From Antedon mediterranea (taxonomy: Eukaryota; Echinodermata; Crinoidea; Comatulida; Antedonidae): 64,000 bases of DNA. Each line of letters begins with the position of its first letter. Positions within the stretch are counted from its first letter, which is position 1. The translations under genes and the position numbers were made by a program. The stretch is taken from the NCBI RefSeq assembly GCF_964355755.1, contig NC_092672.1, forward strand, positions 1,364,001-1,428,000, given 5' to 3'. Below, in pieces: positions 25,458 through 44,276 of this stretch. The notes under the pieces were generated by a model. It made no database searches and had not been told where the DNA came from. It worked only from the letters and a program-made list of their open reading frames with translations.

Positions 25458-26866
25458 TTCTTTCCTTAGCACTATTTGTCCGTCAATTATCTTGGCATCG
25501 GTTTTATCTATCTAAGTCAATTTTTCAGAGTATATTCCTTATGGCCAGGAATCGATGTGGTTATGTTTTCACGGTGCGCAATCAAAAATTACGCGGTCTA
25601 CGCGCGACTTAACGAAATCACGTTTGTAATCATATCTTCACAAACATGAATCACTTTTAAACAAAATTTGGTACTCATAAATTTCAGGTCATATTTCATC
25701 ATATGGCAATACAATTACGTGCGTAGCGCATATAACGCATGCGTACGCGCGCTTAAAATGTTGAAAATTGTCAGAATTTATTTTCGATGAAATTAGAGTA
25801 CGTTTCAGGCAATTTTAGGCGTTTAAAAAATTGCCATGAGTGCGCAGATTTTTGCACGCGCACTGCGCGTTATACGTTAATGCGCACTCTTTTTGTCCGA
25901 TTTCGGTTGTACAACCTTTCTTTAATAATATCATCATATTTTATTCACTTTTCAACGCGTAATTGCCTTATACGAGCACGTCAAAAGTGACAGGCTACGC
26001 ACGTGTAAGTTAACAAAATGGTGAAAATATGCTAAATTTTAAAATTAATATAGATCGTCAGAATGCTCGGGAACACATATTTTTTATTTAATTTTCTTGA
26101 AGTGTATGTATCTTATGTATGATTTATTATTAAACTAAGGGAACAAAAGTTGATTAAGCCATAATTAATTGCATATTAAATTAAAAAAAATTCATTTCGA
26201 CAATCAAACAAATTATGACATTTTCTTAGGCCAAAATAACAAACTTAACATTAACTTTCTTCCTTCAAAAGTTCATATATTAAAGTTAAAAGTATATAGT
26301 TTGACAGTGCATCATTTTTGTACATTTTTAGAGATGTCATCATAGTAAAAAATTATAATTCATTGCGGTATGTAATAATCTATCTGCACCAAAGTGGTTA
26401 CTGCATAGTAAATACACGGAGGAATTTTTCTACAATTTTTAGTCAGTTGTGTATGGCTCGGTGGTGTGTGCTCGTGTCTATGGCACTCAAGGTACCGAGA
26501 TCGAGTCTCACCTTGGGAAACGAAATAAATTTTTTTTTTTATTATCCGTATTGTTTGTTCAAATTTATTTCTTAGTGTATATATTATACACATGATTTAT
26601 AATGAAATCTAGATAAAAAATAACTTATGTCTTTATTATTATGTAACAGCAAATGTGGTTTATGACATTATACGCAGAGGGATCTTTGATCGGATTGTGA
26701 TACCGGCTATTGTATTCGCGTTAGCAAGGTCCTATCATATATTATATATTATTTAAAGAATCTGAGAAAATCAATGAATCAAAATATCTTTTAAAAATAA
26801 ATTATCTTTATTTTAATTATCAATGCATATAACCTATAATTCGTCATAGTGACGAATTAAATCTAG
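25357..26866 (+). mobile_element. Family B unit B1
   Basis: 5' palindrome with ATGCAT-containing arms at 25359-25387, then a (TTTA)n microsatellite to about 25460. The body has the shared core in divergent form (TTTAAAAAATTGCCATGAGTG, ATACGAGCACGTCAAAAGTG) and a tRNA-like segment at 26453-26520. It ends with ATGCATATAACC, the hairpin AATTCGTC/GACGAATT and CTAG at 26863-26866. Confidence 0.7.
26453..26520 (+). ncRNA. tRNA-like segment in unit B1
   Basis: Box A-like TGGCTCGGTGGTGTGTGC, box B-like GAGATCGAGTCTC and a terminal CACCTTGGG. Divergent from the family A version yet in the same place within the element. Confidence 0.45.
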
Positions 26867-28280
26867 TTTATTTATTCTTTCCTTAGCACTATTTTGTCCG
26901 TGAATTATCTTGATATCAGTTTCATCTATCTAAGTCAATTTTTCAGAGTATATTCCTTATGGCCAGGAATCGATGTGGTTATATTTTCACGATGCGTAAT
27001 CAAAAATTACGCGGTCTACGCGCGATTTTACGAAATCACGTTTGTAATCATATCTTCACAAGCATGAATCACAATTAAACAAAATTTGGTACTCATAAAT
27101 TTCAGGTCATATTTCATCATATGGCAATACAATTACGTGCGTAGCGCATATAACGCTTGCGTACGCGCGCTTAAAATGTTCAAAATTGTCAAAATTTATT
27201 TTCGATGAAATTAGAGTACGTTTCAGGCAATTTTAAGCGTTTAAAAAATTGCCATGAGTGCGCAGATTTTTGCACGCGCACTGCGCGTTATACGTTAATG
27301 CGCACTCTTTTTGTCCGATTTCGGTTGTACAACCTTTCTTTAATAATATCATCATATTTTATTCACTTTTCAACGCGTAATTGCCTTATACGAGCACGTC
27401 AAAAGTGACAGGCTACGCACGTGTAAGTTAACAAAATGGTGAAAATATGCTAAATTTTAAAATTAATATAGATCGTCAGAATGCTCGGGAACACATATTT
27501 TTTATTTCATTTTCTTGAAGTGTATGTATCTTATGTATGATTTATTATTAAACTAAGGGAACAAAAGTTGATTAAGCCATAATTAATTGCATATTAAATT
27601 AAAAAAAATTCATTTCGACAATCAAACAAATTATGACATTTTCTTAGGCCAAAATAACAAACTTAACATTAACTTTCTTCCTTCAAAAGTTCATATATTA
27701 AAGTTAAAAGTATATAGTTTGACAGTGCATCATTTTTGTACATTTTTAGAGATGTCATCATAGTAAAAAATTATAATTCATTGCGGTATGTAATAATCTA
27801 TCTGCACCAAAGTGGTTACTGCATAGTAAATACACGGAGGAATTTTTCTACAATTTTTAGACAGTTGTGTATGGCTCGGTGGTGTGTGCTCGTGTCTATG
27901 GCACTCAAGGTACCGAGATCGAGTCTCACCTTGGGAAACGAAATAAGATTTTCTTTTTATTATCCGTATTGTTTGTTCAAATTTATTTCTTAGTGTATAT
28001 ATTATACACATGATTTATAATGAAATCTAGATAAAAAATAACTTATGTCTTTATTATTATGTAACAGCAAATGTGGTTTATGACATTATACGCAGAGGGA
28101 TCTTTGATCGGATTGTGATACCGGCTATTGTATTCGCGTTAGCAAGGTCCTATCATATATTATAAATAATTAAAGAATCTGAGAAAATCAATGAATCAAA
28201 ATATCTTTTAAAAATCAATTATCTTTATTAAAATCAATGCATATAACCTATAATTCGTCATAGTGACGAATTAAATCTAG
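26867..28280 (+). mobile_element. Family B unit B2, near-identical tandem copy of B1
   Basis: It starts in the TTTA microsatellite (TTTATTTATTCTTTCC) with no 5' palindrome. It then repeats the B1 body almost base for base: I saw only scattered differences, such as a TTTTTTTTTT run shortened near 27950. It ends at CTAG 28277-28280, directly abutting the interrupted 182-bp repeat. Confidence 0.75.
27871..27938 (+). ncRNA. tRNA-like segment in unit B2
   Basis: Identical in wording to the B1 segment: TGGCTCGGTGGTGTGTGC followed by GAGATCGAGTCTC. Confidence 0.45.
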
Positions 28281-28282
28281 TT

Positions 28283-28482
28283 CGGATTTGGATGTGGGTC
28301 CTCTATGGATAACGGACCTTATGGTGAAGTATTGACGTTCGTACTCATAATTCTGCTATCATACTTCACATCTTATCCTTTGTGTATCATTATTTCATAA
28401 AAATTGAATTATTATTTATTAGAAATTAAATTATTATATAAACGAAGTGTTTGTAAAAACGCCCTCATTCGCGCATACAACG
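28283..28482. repeat. Third 182-bp-type unit, right flank of the array
   Basis: It starts CGGATTTGGATGTGGGTCC like 16949 and carries the same text to CATTCGCGCATACAA, with an inserted ATTAGAAATTAAATTATT-like segment in the AT-rich centre. Confidence 0.8.
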
Positions 28483-31400
28483 AAGTTGCCTTGGTGCAAA
28501 TTAAAGTGGTGAAGAGTTTGATGCTTCAATAAGATATACATTTTGGCACACATGGCGTTTCGTACGTATACATTGTTGAGAGAATCACCACTAGCTTTTC
28601 AGACAAAATTTGATTATAAAAGACAAAAAGTAGAGACTTGGTCTAGAGTAACACAAGTATCTACGTCGTGACATTCATTTTAAATTAATAAAAGCTGTTA
28701 ATTGAAAAGTGTGTATAATATTAATCTAAAGCAAAAATTGTTATCATTGAGTAGGTCTATTAATTTATTATGGATCGGTATTTTAAACACTTTTGTTTAG
28801 AATAGCCCATTAAAAACTTCACCCATTTTACCGTATGATTTAAAACCACACTTAAAAATCAATGATATCATCATAGTTTGATGGAGAAACACTCACGCTA
28901 CGATGTTATAGCATGAATTGTGTTTTCTTTTACACAATTATTTTAAACAAATTATATTACGAAACAGATTCCTTTTATTATCCAATATAATGGAAATTAC
29001 AGTGCTCATATCTTGGCTTGCATTAAATTAATATAAAAGAAAAAAAAGAACTAACAAATATCTTCACGAACAGATTTAAAACCTATATTCGTGATCTTGT
29101 TGTGGATAGTATAACGATCGTGCTCTTAAAATGCATTTTATTTTATCTTGAAACATGCGAGGGTACCGTACGCTAAGAACTAACTTTGATTTATCATCCA
29201 ATTTACTGACGTTAAAATGCGAAAAATACAATATAGAATCGCTCATATCATAAATGAAAATACAATACGGTTAATGAATATTAACAGATATTTAAAAATA
29301 ACCAGACTATCATCAGTGTTTGTAAATTACCTTTTGAAATTGTAAAGAAAAGAGACGGTAGGTCCCGTGATGACGGTGACTGCATCATCTAGATTTTTCA
29401 TGTGAAAATTAACGGCTAACATTTTATTATCGATTGTTTTTATTATTGTACTTTATATAACGAATTTTATAAACAATCAGTTAATTCTTTTTATCATTTA
29501 GCATGAGGCAATTTGATCAATTTTTACCACCCACCTCAATTCCCCAGCACAGATCGTCATATTTTATATTAATAATTATATTTAAAGGATCTTTTTGCCT
29601 CGTCTGTTCCTCTCGCTACGGCATATATTATTATTAAGAAATATAAAAAAATAAGCATTTTTGTTGAGCATTTGCAGGCTATTGTGTTTTTTTTGTGCTG
29701 TTTTTTTTTTTGCTCGCTCGTTTTTGGTCAAGTTGCAAAATAACTCTGTTATAATACAGATCAATATCACAAATCCCGAACATCATTTTCATCATGTTTT
29801 CATTTTCATCATGTTTTCATTTTCATCATGTTTTCATTTTCATCATGTTTTCTTTTCATCTTGTTTTCTTTTCTCACATTGACTCATAAATCGTCAAGGT
29901 CATAAAGGGTTGGCACCACACCATCAAACTGCTTTCTTTTGCAGTAGGTCTTAATTTCATCGTCTTCCACTGGTTAAATTGAATCGAGTAAGAAATTGCT
30001 CAAAAGATAACAAATAAGAACATTAAACAATTTTAATGCACGGCTTGCCGCTTTCAAAACACGTTTGTTTGTCTCGATACAGCATTTAGTAAAATCATAA
30101 ATAGATAACAATATTATTTAATTATCCACGGTGTCGACACAAGATAGGCTATAATATTTTACTCCACATGGTCAGCACCAATACGATTAGTAATGAAATT
30201 ATTATATAATCATTCGTAAACTTTTGACCTCCAGAACAGTTCGCACGTACGTTAGCTGCTTTGAGATGAATACGATATAAAACTTTGACGATTCAGAGTT
30301 ATACCGCCCTCTATTTATTTATTTATTTGGAATTACACCTTTAGATCGGTGGCACACTTAGCACAACAAAGGTGCATCCTTCACAATAACAATATAAAAT
30401 ATAAAAATTAACAGAAAAGTAAAAAGGCAAAAACAACTATCCCCCCCTATCCTATTCCCCCCCCCCCCCCATCCAAATTTACATCGATACATACAGTAGA
30501 TCATTACTTTACACAAGTGAATACAAAAAAAAAATATAGTAAAAGTGTATTAAAAAAAATCAACAGATAAACACAGCTTATTACGAAAACCCATCAACCC
30601 CCTCACCCCCCCCCCCCTTTTTTTTTTTTCAATTTACTTATTTATAGCAATGTAGATAAATAAACCGACTAATAAAGTCGGTACATTTTTTTCACGCTGC
30701 TGCTCTAGCCGCCCGCTACGTCTTCTCAAGAGATGATTCATTTATTAGATGAAATCAAGCATAGTACCGTACTAGACACTGACATTTTTGCGAAAATGCA
30801 TACTCGACTACAATAGGTACCAGCTGCTGGACCCAAAAAACGTCTGGGAAGTCTAACGGTTGAACGACAAATTTCAAAGCATTTCTGGTTGTATAGTCCC
30901 ATGACATTAATACTGTAATTCGCTCTGTCAGCAGATAATCATTGAATTATTCTCAAAAACAGTCCATGAAAGTTTTTGTTTGTAATAGGATACTTAAGTA
31001 TCTAGGCGTGATGAAGTGACCCCCAGACTTGACCTTAGCAATAAAATAAACTAAATTGAGTCTGTGTTTCATATCAAAGTTATTCACTTCTGTAACAAAA
31101 TTCACATTATAAAAAGAGAGACTAAAGAAACTTTTAATTATAACTCAAAAACCATTGTCTAACAGACAATTGAAGTATTTTTTGCTTTAAATTATATTTT
31201 TTTAGGTAAAATAATTATTATATGACAATAAAATGACACATTCAAAAACAAATTTTAAATAAAAAATATTTTTCAGAAGGCCCGTCAGAAGGACAATATA
31301 TCTTTAAAACTGTTACGTCAATATAAGCGAGCAGCGTTTTTTGTAAGAAATATTTCTTGAATTTGCCATTTTGTCACATAATAGATCGACTACTTGACCA

Positions 31401-31900
31401 AATTTTTTTTTTTTAATTTCTCATTTTTTGTGAACAAGACATTACTTTAAATACTTTCTTTTTACGCTTTATTTTATTTCATATAAGGGCTATATTTATT
31501 TATTAACATAAATATTGTATCTTTTATTTATTTTGCTGCTGAAACTGAATTAATTCTCAATTTATTATAAATGAATGCAATTTTAACCAATTTAAGGTCC
31601 CGCGGAAGAAGTACCACAGTACGAGATGACGGTTGGTGGAAATCCCCAAACAATGATGTCATGATCTATTTTTAACCTTTGTATCTTTTTTGACGATCGA
31701 TTATTGTGTGTAGATCCGGTATATAGTCTTCCGCGCAAATAGTATGACCTTAAAATTCACTTATAAAGCATGAAATAATAATCTACTATGTGCCATAATC
31801 TATAGCGTATAAATAAGAGTAATATTCACAGTTTTAAACTTAGTTATATTTTAACGTAAGTTACGTTATTATTTAATTTGGTACTACATTTTTGCTGTGT
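28483..31900. other. Intergenic stretch, low-complexity
   Basis: No coding exon recognised. It contains an 18-bp tandem repeat (about 29781-29878, CATGTTTTCATTTTCAT), a (TTTA)n run at about 30314 next to TTGGAATTACACC that could be the tail of an inverted retroelement, and two poly-C tracts (about 30451-30470 and 30606-30617). A weak inverted pair, AAGGTC...GCGGAAGA, at about 31595-31755 may be a decayed MITE. The promoter of the GABARAP gene should lie near the right end: TACGTCAC at about 31946 and GACGGCCATTTTAAG just downstream are plausible CRE-like and YY1-like sites. Confidence 0.45.
29781..29878. repeat. 18-bp minisatellite (TTTTCATTTTCATCATG)
   Basis: Five or so imperfect copies of a unit with CATCATGTTTTCATTTT. 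It crosses two small chance ORFs on opposite strands. Confidence 0.85.
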
Positions 31901-32048
31901 GTGCTGTGTGTGTGAGAGCAATAGGGAGCCTGCAGGAGGAAACTACGTCACAAACACAAATAGGAGGTAAACAGAAGACGGCCATTTTAAGCTGAAATTG
32001 ACAATAAGATCGTCATTAGGTTGTTGTGAAATTTATAGACAGATTTGA

Positions 32049-39183
<7,135 letters not shown>

Positions 39184-40569
39184 TGGGATATTATAATAAC
39201 TATTATAGACATTTTTTTGGCAAAAGCTTCTATGTAAATTTGTGTACAGAAAATTTTGCTCAACCTAAAGATTTTATTAGCAAATGTTGGATATGTAGCA
39301 TAATAATAATAATATTGGAATTGCATTGGAAGATATAGGAAATATTCTGTGATTTACAATACTGTATAAAAAAAGTCATCTAAAATATAGATTGATTATT
39401 CTAGTGAGTATTGTTTCTTTCATGTTTCCTATCAGAGATTTGTAGTGATCCAGTGCATACCAACAGTGGTATCTCTTTTCATTACACATCCTATTTACAA
39501 ATAATATCTTGCAAAATGAATGTTACCAAATTGGGGTTCCACTAATTATGTGAAATAATTGTAGAAAGTGCTGGTATTTAACAAAAGATAAGTATGTTAC
39601 TGTAGTTATAGCCAGAGTACTTTTTATGTTCAGAAAGCAGTATCTGTAAATTACTAATTATTTTTCCAACTCTATAACAACATTTTCATTTCATTTATGA
39701 TAACGTATGTTTAGTTTTAGACAGAAAACTTATGTTTAGAAATCTAAAGAGAATAAATTAAATTATTACTAATTGTTTTTCCAACTCAAAAATAAACAAA
39801 ATTTTCATTAAAATTAAATTTTCTTTTTGTACAAGAAATCAAAACATTTATTTCCTACAGTACATTGTATTATAAGTTAATAAATTGTATTGTTAATTGA
39901 AATGTACACCTGGGATATAACATGCCTTAACACAGGCTACAGGTAAGTATTGTTTCCAATTACTATAGTATTGTACTCGTAAATAGGTTATATACTTTAA
40001 TTTTATTAATCATTATTTTCTTTGGTTTAACATCCCTGTTTTCATGGGTCTATTCTGTATCAAAGCATGTTACAACTTATTTAATGTTTTCTATAAAAAA
40101 ACCACAAATTATTTACAGTAATGTTCTATAAAACCACAAATTATAAAATATATTGCATTTTATAAATTTCATTTTTTGGTACTGAAAAAATGTTCTTTCT
40201 TTAGTGTTGTAATTGACAACAGCAGATTTAATAAAATATTACTACAGGAAATCAAACTGGTTGATTTCTAAAATATTATTATTATAATTCTAAAAAACGC
40301 CATTTTATCAGAATAATTCTATAAAATTGCAGTATACCGTATACAAACCAATTAATCTAATGATGAATTGGGTCAAATATGCATAACGCTCGCTTTTCAA
40401 TTGAGTACTAATTTTTTCATCTACTAGTTTATTTGTTGTTAATTGCATTTAATCTATTGATTTATAAACTATTTAAATGTATTATATAATGTTTTAGTTT
40501 TATTAAATCAAGTTAAAAGTACAAAATGAACTCTGTTATTTGGTGTGTATATTGTGTCCATGATGAAGA
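39184..40569. other. GABARAP 3' UTR and intergenic DNA
   Basis: After the stop codon the first clear poly(A) signal is AATAAA at 39752, with further AATAAA words at about 39788 and 39881, so the 3' UTR is probably 0.6-0.7 kb. Nothing else recognised. Confidence 0.4.
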
Positions 40570-41666
40570 TTATAAAAAAGAATGAAAATGATATAAAATG
40601 TTGGCAAAAATGGATAAATAAACCATGTTGTGCATTCCGTAGGCCATGTTGGGAACAAGCGACACATTGCCGTAGCCACAGGAATTATAGTGATGTGGTG
40701 TCGCAATAATAAAGGTAACAATCTCTGTGCTGATTAAAGAATTCTCAAAGGCTTCTGTCAAAAAATGGTCCGGTTGAAACCTTACCAACCATACTATGTG
40801 GCTATGGCCCTGAAACATGTGATATATATAATAAAAAAATTAATCTATAACTCTGACAGAGTGTTCTAGATGGCATATGACAAATAAATGCTGATTTAAA
40901 ATAAGCGGGCCTTCGAGTCGTTAATGAAGACTTGTCTGACCATTCTAACATACAAGGGGCAGTTGGTTTTATGTTCAAACATAAAATAAAACCGTCTTGA
41001 TTATGAATTCCAGACAGACTGGACTTGAAACAATATACTATGGCTCAGAAAAATAACTGTACAACAGTTACGACAATATACTGGTATGATTTAGTGTTAA
41101 TGGTATATTATCTAAAACAATGGGTATACAATTAAATTGGAAGTCAAATCAAAGTAAAAAGAAGAACTTTAGTATCATTGTCATAGTCATGAAAACAAAA
41201 GCTAAATACACTAAAATTAAATGTACACAAAAATTGATTCAAGATCATGAAAATTAACCATACCAGGGTGTAAAGATTTCCATATTGCGTTCAGCCAGTG
41301 GGTGATCCCGCCCGGATTTAAAAAAAAAAAACTTCCTATCGTACTTTGCTTTGCAATTTGTTTAATTAATAGTGCGACCGAATTGTTGAGCATTCAACAT
41401 TTATTTAGGCCTAATTATAATTAGCATAACAATTTCCACTAACGCCAGTTTTCATCAATCCTATGGAACATTACAATGATCATACATTACCACACACACA
41501 TGAACTGGCATACAATCATTAAGTACTGTACGTCTAATGGCATCCAGGTACCTTATATTCTGATTGCTAGGCCCCCCCACCCCCCAACAATACAGCAAAT
41601 GAGCGAGGCCTAGGGTTATCAACATACCTTTGTTTCTGCTCTCTGGAAGTAATACAAGGTCTTCAT
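40570..41666 (-). CDS. Candidate small two-exon gene, function unknown
   Basis: Exon A (41666-41628) reads MKTLYYFQRAETK up to a good donor, AAAG|GTATGT. Exon B (40809-40570) follows the acceptor 'catgtttcag' in phase 0 and stays open for 79 codons (GHSHIVWLVRFQPDHFL...) to a TAA. A CCAAT box lies on the minus strand at about 41842. I recognise no family. An internal GTAAGG early in exon B could be an alternative donor. It may instead be part of a non-coding RNA or a chance pairing; splice phase and frame length in AT-rich DNA are the only support. Confidence 0.25.
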
Positions 41667-41869
41667 ATTGCAATCAGGTCACTTATAATTCCACAAAAAA
41701 ATGATTTTCCTCAACGAATCAAGTACATATGTCCAGTCAAATCGTCCGAACGTCGCTAGTTCTCTCCATGCACATGATTTTGTTTTGCATACACCTGCTG
41801 TCGTACGTCTGCGACACAACGTTGATAAACTGTGCTCTGATTGGTTGAATCTTTCTAAATTCAACAGAC

Positions 41870-44276
41870 ACGATTAAAACTTTAAAAGAAATAATAAATA
41901 TTACAACTTGATTTTCTAGAAATTTAGATTTTATTACAAAATACATTTATTAAGCACACATCACAATTACATCTAAAGTAGAATATTTTCTATATCTCTT
42001 TAAGAAAAAGAGCTTCCAAGAACAAATTTTGGTGTGCAATGGGTGTAATACTCTTAAACATGACCCTCGCTGGACTTTAATTTAATCAAATAAACCATTC
42101 AGAACCAGCTAAATTGTCCACAACAAGTTAAATATGAACGGGTTAAATAAATGAACCCCAAATTTCTTCCTACACATTTAATATAATATAACTCTACTGT
42201 CTTTCCTGCATTGACACACTGATGACAAACTGGACACTGAAAATGGTTCCATCTATCACAATTTTAACCACGATATTTTCAAGATTCACTCATACTTAAA
42301 GCAATATTTGTATACAAATCATAGAAAAATTACAAATTCAGCAATAAATCGTTTCCAATATACAAATAAATATTTAAAAAAATGTATTTTGCATAACAAG
42401 CACATACGTACATTTGTTCATACACATTTTCTATATCTACCTTTTTGTAAAACAAATTGAGTTTAAAAATTGCGGCCAATTCATTGAATATTGTTTTGCT
42501 TTAAAGATATACAATTATTACATTACACATGTACATTGTTTGCATAATTTGTCAATAACATCTAAATGATCTTTTATCATCAAATTAGTAATTGATCATA
42601 TCAAATGTAAAAAAATGTATAATTTTTGATATTTTTACTGTTTTTCATTCTTTTACTTTTAAAGGTCCTTTGTGACACCAATTACGGGGAAACTTAGAGG
42701 TCCTTTGGGACACCAATTACGGGGAAACTTTGGTGAAATTAACAAGGCAAAAAGCACTACGGCCAACTTCTTTTCAGAAGACACTCCCATTAATTTTTAT
42801 TGTACAGTATTTCTAGATTACATTTATTTTATTATTATTATTTAATCATCAAACTAGAATACATTTTAATTTATGATACATTTTACTTAAACACTAAACA
42901 CTCTGTTTTTGTTAAATTCTATTATAAATATTTAAAAAATACTAAGAAAAACCCTGTATGCATACATTCAAAATACTACAAAAAACCCTGTATGCATACA
43001 TACACTGGGGTACACACAATAATATTTGACACTTTTTAAATAAAAACTTATATAAAATAAATTCTTGGTGGAAATAACAGTTTCACAAAGGGGCAATATT
43101 TAATTTAAGAAAGTGTAGCTAACGACAACTAAAATGTGACATGGTTGCATATTGAAATTGCATCATAATACCATACAATATAAATAAAGGGCAGGACAGG
43201 TTACATTTGTGTATAAAATAATAAAAATAATAAAAATATAAAAATGCATCACAAATTGTATTACATATATAAATACCAATAGCTAAATATTAATAGTAGT
43301 TTAGTGTTTTTCTTTTCAAGGTGTTGCTTTTACACATTAATGCCAAACATAACATAACATTATAAATTCAATAAAGTTTTTTCTGATATCTGTTTCTGGA
43401 CGGACTAACAACGCTTATCAAAATCAAGGCAATATTATATTGTCGCTGGACGGAAAGAAATATACCAACTGTACTGACTGTAAATCTAACTGTATTAATT
43501 ATTATCATATTAATTTATATCTGGACGGATACAAAATATTGGCACACAGTAGGTACTCTACTCATAGTACTTGATTACAACATAATATAATAAATTTATT
43601 TTTACTTAGTCAACGTTGTCTTATGTAACCTCTTTCTTGGAAACTCCAGTTGACCATAAATATTACCCTTTTCAATCTTTCAGCAGGATATTACCTCACG
43701 CAATATATTAATACACAAATACAATAGATCTAAATAAAGAAACAATATATACAACATTTTGAGATATTAAAACAGTTATTCATATAAAGACCTCAAAAGT
43801 CTTCTTCGTACAAACACTTTTTTACCAATTGTAACAAAACACAGTGCAGAATGTCTGTGTGGTAATCAAGGCCATCTAACAACAGGATGCTGAGCTCCGG
43901 AGATCAAGGGGTTTATCTGTGGTTGCGACTTGGTCAGTCCCATGCCCTTTGCAGACACTGCTCACCACGGAGCATATGTACATTGTACAGTTCTGTTGGT
44001 ATTTTTCGCAGCCAGATAAGCATCTGCTTCGAGAATTTTCCCCTTTTCTTTGTTTAAATTAATTTTGTAATTATAAATGTTAATTTTGTCATTTATTTAT
44101 CTACTTTATTTACAAAGAAAATAAAAGAAGTTGTCATTGTCATTGATCAAAGGACTGTTACAAGTTCCTATCTTAGCAAAGCAAGCTCAATGTCCTGTTG
44201 TTAGATGGCCTTAAGTCTAATACTTTCTCCTAATAAACTTAGTATGTAATGACTGGTAATAGATCTCAGTACAAAT
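41870..44276. other. Intergenic stretch / 3' UTR of the coiled-coil gene
   Basis: No coding exon recognised. The minus-strand coiled-coil gene ends at 44277, so its 3' UTR occupies the right part; TTTATT words at about 44092 and 44107 are AATAAA on that strand and may be poly(A) signals. The short duplication TTTGYGACACCAATTACGGGG is at about 42667-42730. A duplicated phrase AAAAACCCTGTATGCATACA is at about 42948-43000. Otherwise AT-rich. Confidence 0.4.

Larger units (their letters stand above)
17131..28280 (+). mobile_element. Array of Helentron/HINE-like (DINE-1-like) non-autonomous elements
   Basis: An 11.15-kb block inserted in a 182-bp repeat. Units share one design. A 5' palindrome comes first (arms GGTTATCCGC in family A/C, GGTTATATGCAT in family B). 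A T-rich or (TTTA)n microsatellite follows. Near the 3' end the palindrome arm returns as GCGGATAACC or ATGCATATAACC, then a second hairpin (AACTCGTC/GACGAGTT or AATTCGTC/GACGAATT), about five bases and the terminus CTAG followed by TT. CTAG termini fall at 19753, 21081, 22227, 23793, 25353, 26863 and 28277. Comparison with the empty site places the insertion at a T|T dinucleotide without a clear target duplication. These are structural hallmarks described for Helentron-associated elements (subterminal inverted repeats, 3' stem-loop, microsatellite, TT target). No Rep/helicase coding sequence is present, so the units would depend on a partner elsewhere. Confidence 0.7.

Noticed and set aside
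25787-27993. Paired ORFs in B1 and B2 (MKLEYVSGNF..., MYIFRDVIIV...) as conserved proteins
   Set aside because: Their identity reflects the near-identical tandem element copies; they cross the tRNA-like segment and show no protein signature.
31595-31755. Inverted pair AAGGTC...GCGGAAGA as a MITE
   Set aside because: Only about 15 bases match with an offset, no target duplication and no second copy in the window.
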